Assembly: GCA_049999805.1 (NCBI GenBank)
Contig: JBNGIO010005929.1
Span: 82,040-134,831 of the forward strand
Direction: 5' to 3'
DNA length: 52,792 bases
DNA from: Folioceros fuciformis
Taxonomy: Eukaryota > Anthocerotophyta > Anthocerotopsida > Anthocerotales
Shown: piece by piece, positions 52,720 to 52,792 of the stretch
Layout: the number at the start of each line of letters is the position of its first letter
Numbering within the stretch: position 1 is the stretch's first letter
The notes under the pieces: model-generated
What the model saw: the letters and a program-made list of their open reading frames with translations, nothing else
The model's database searches: none
Told to the model about the DNA's origin: nothing
Translations under genes and position numbers: made by a program

Positions 52720-52792
52720 AAAGCGCGGGGGAGGGAATTGCTGGAGCGGGGCTAGAGCAAGATTGGGACGGGCGCGCTGGGTAGGGGGAGAG

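Larger units (their letters stand above)
52404..52792. other. Probable promoter region of a gene beyond the window
   Basis: AT-rich to about 52500, then a short tandem array and a GC-rich segment with a telo-box-type motif. No coding sequence can be supported before the window ends. Confidence 0.4.

Overview
This is nuclear DNA from a land plant, most likely a non-seed plant (bryophyte, lycophyte or fern grade; hornwort-like compactness is only a guess). The evidence is spliceosomal GT-AG introns mostly near 100-250 bp, plastid-type proteins such as a carboxyarabinitol-1-phosphatase, a P4-ATPase of the plant ALA family, a very long PPR protein with the repeat style common outside seed plants, and plant-type trihelix and HARBI1-like proteins. 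The assembly has three 100-N gaps (1525-1624, 11629-11728, 29535-29634) and one 10-N gap (44682-44691).

The window has two compartments. From about 1 to 40.2 kb it is gene-dense and GC-richer. In order it holds: a two-domain glycosyltransferase-like gene (-), a P4-ATPase flippase with 11 exons (-), an unidentified conserved-looking protein (-), an IPT9-type tRNA isopentenyltransferase (+), a RhoGAP-domain protein with a 19-nt microexon (-), a two-domain CA1P phosphatase (-), an acylphosphatase (+), a pantothenate kinase (+), a C45/penicillin-acyltransferase-like Ntn hydrolase (-), a methylthioadenosine nucleosidase (+), a secreted right-handed beta-helix protein (-), a trihelix transcription-factor-like gene (+), a HARBI1-like nuclease whose third catalytic acid is Gln (-), and a 1101-residue PPR protein (-). 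Four genes are intronless (IPT9, PanK, MTAN, PPR) among intron-rich neighbours.

From about 40.2 kb to the end the DNA is AT-richer and transposon-dominated. It contains tandem repeats of several periods and a Copia-like LTR (44494-45037) with its own TATA box. The LTR points at an intronless 648-residue protein that I read as a diverged trypsin-fold protease. Next come a small RING-H2 membrane protein, a degraded duplicate of part of the PPR gene, and a ~1.8-kb element with ~115-bp terminal inverted repeats around a decayed trihelix/Myb-SANT-like gene.

The genes are mostly independent housekeeping genes, not an operon-like system. The most unusual parts are the LTR-linked trypsin-like ORF, the TIR element carrying a trihelix gene, and the PPR / HARBI1-like (D-D-Q) / trihelix cluster at 34.1-39.8 kb, where the two minus-strand genes lie only 57 bp apart. 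All exon models are manual splice-site and reading-frame reconstructions; no homology search was run.
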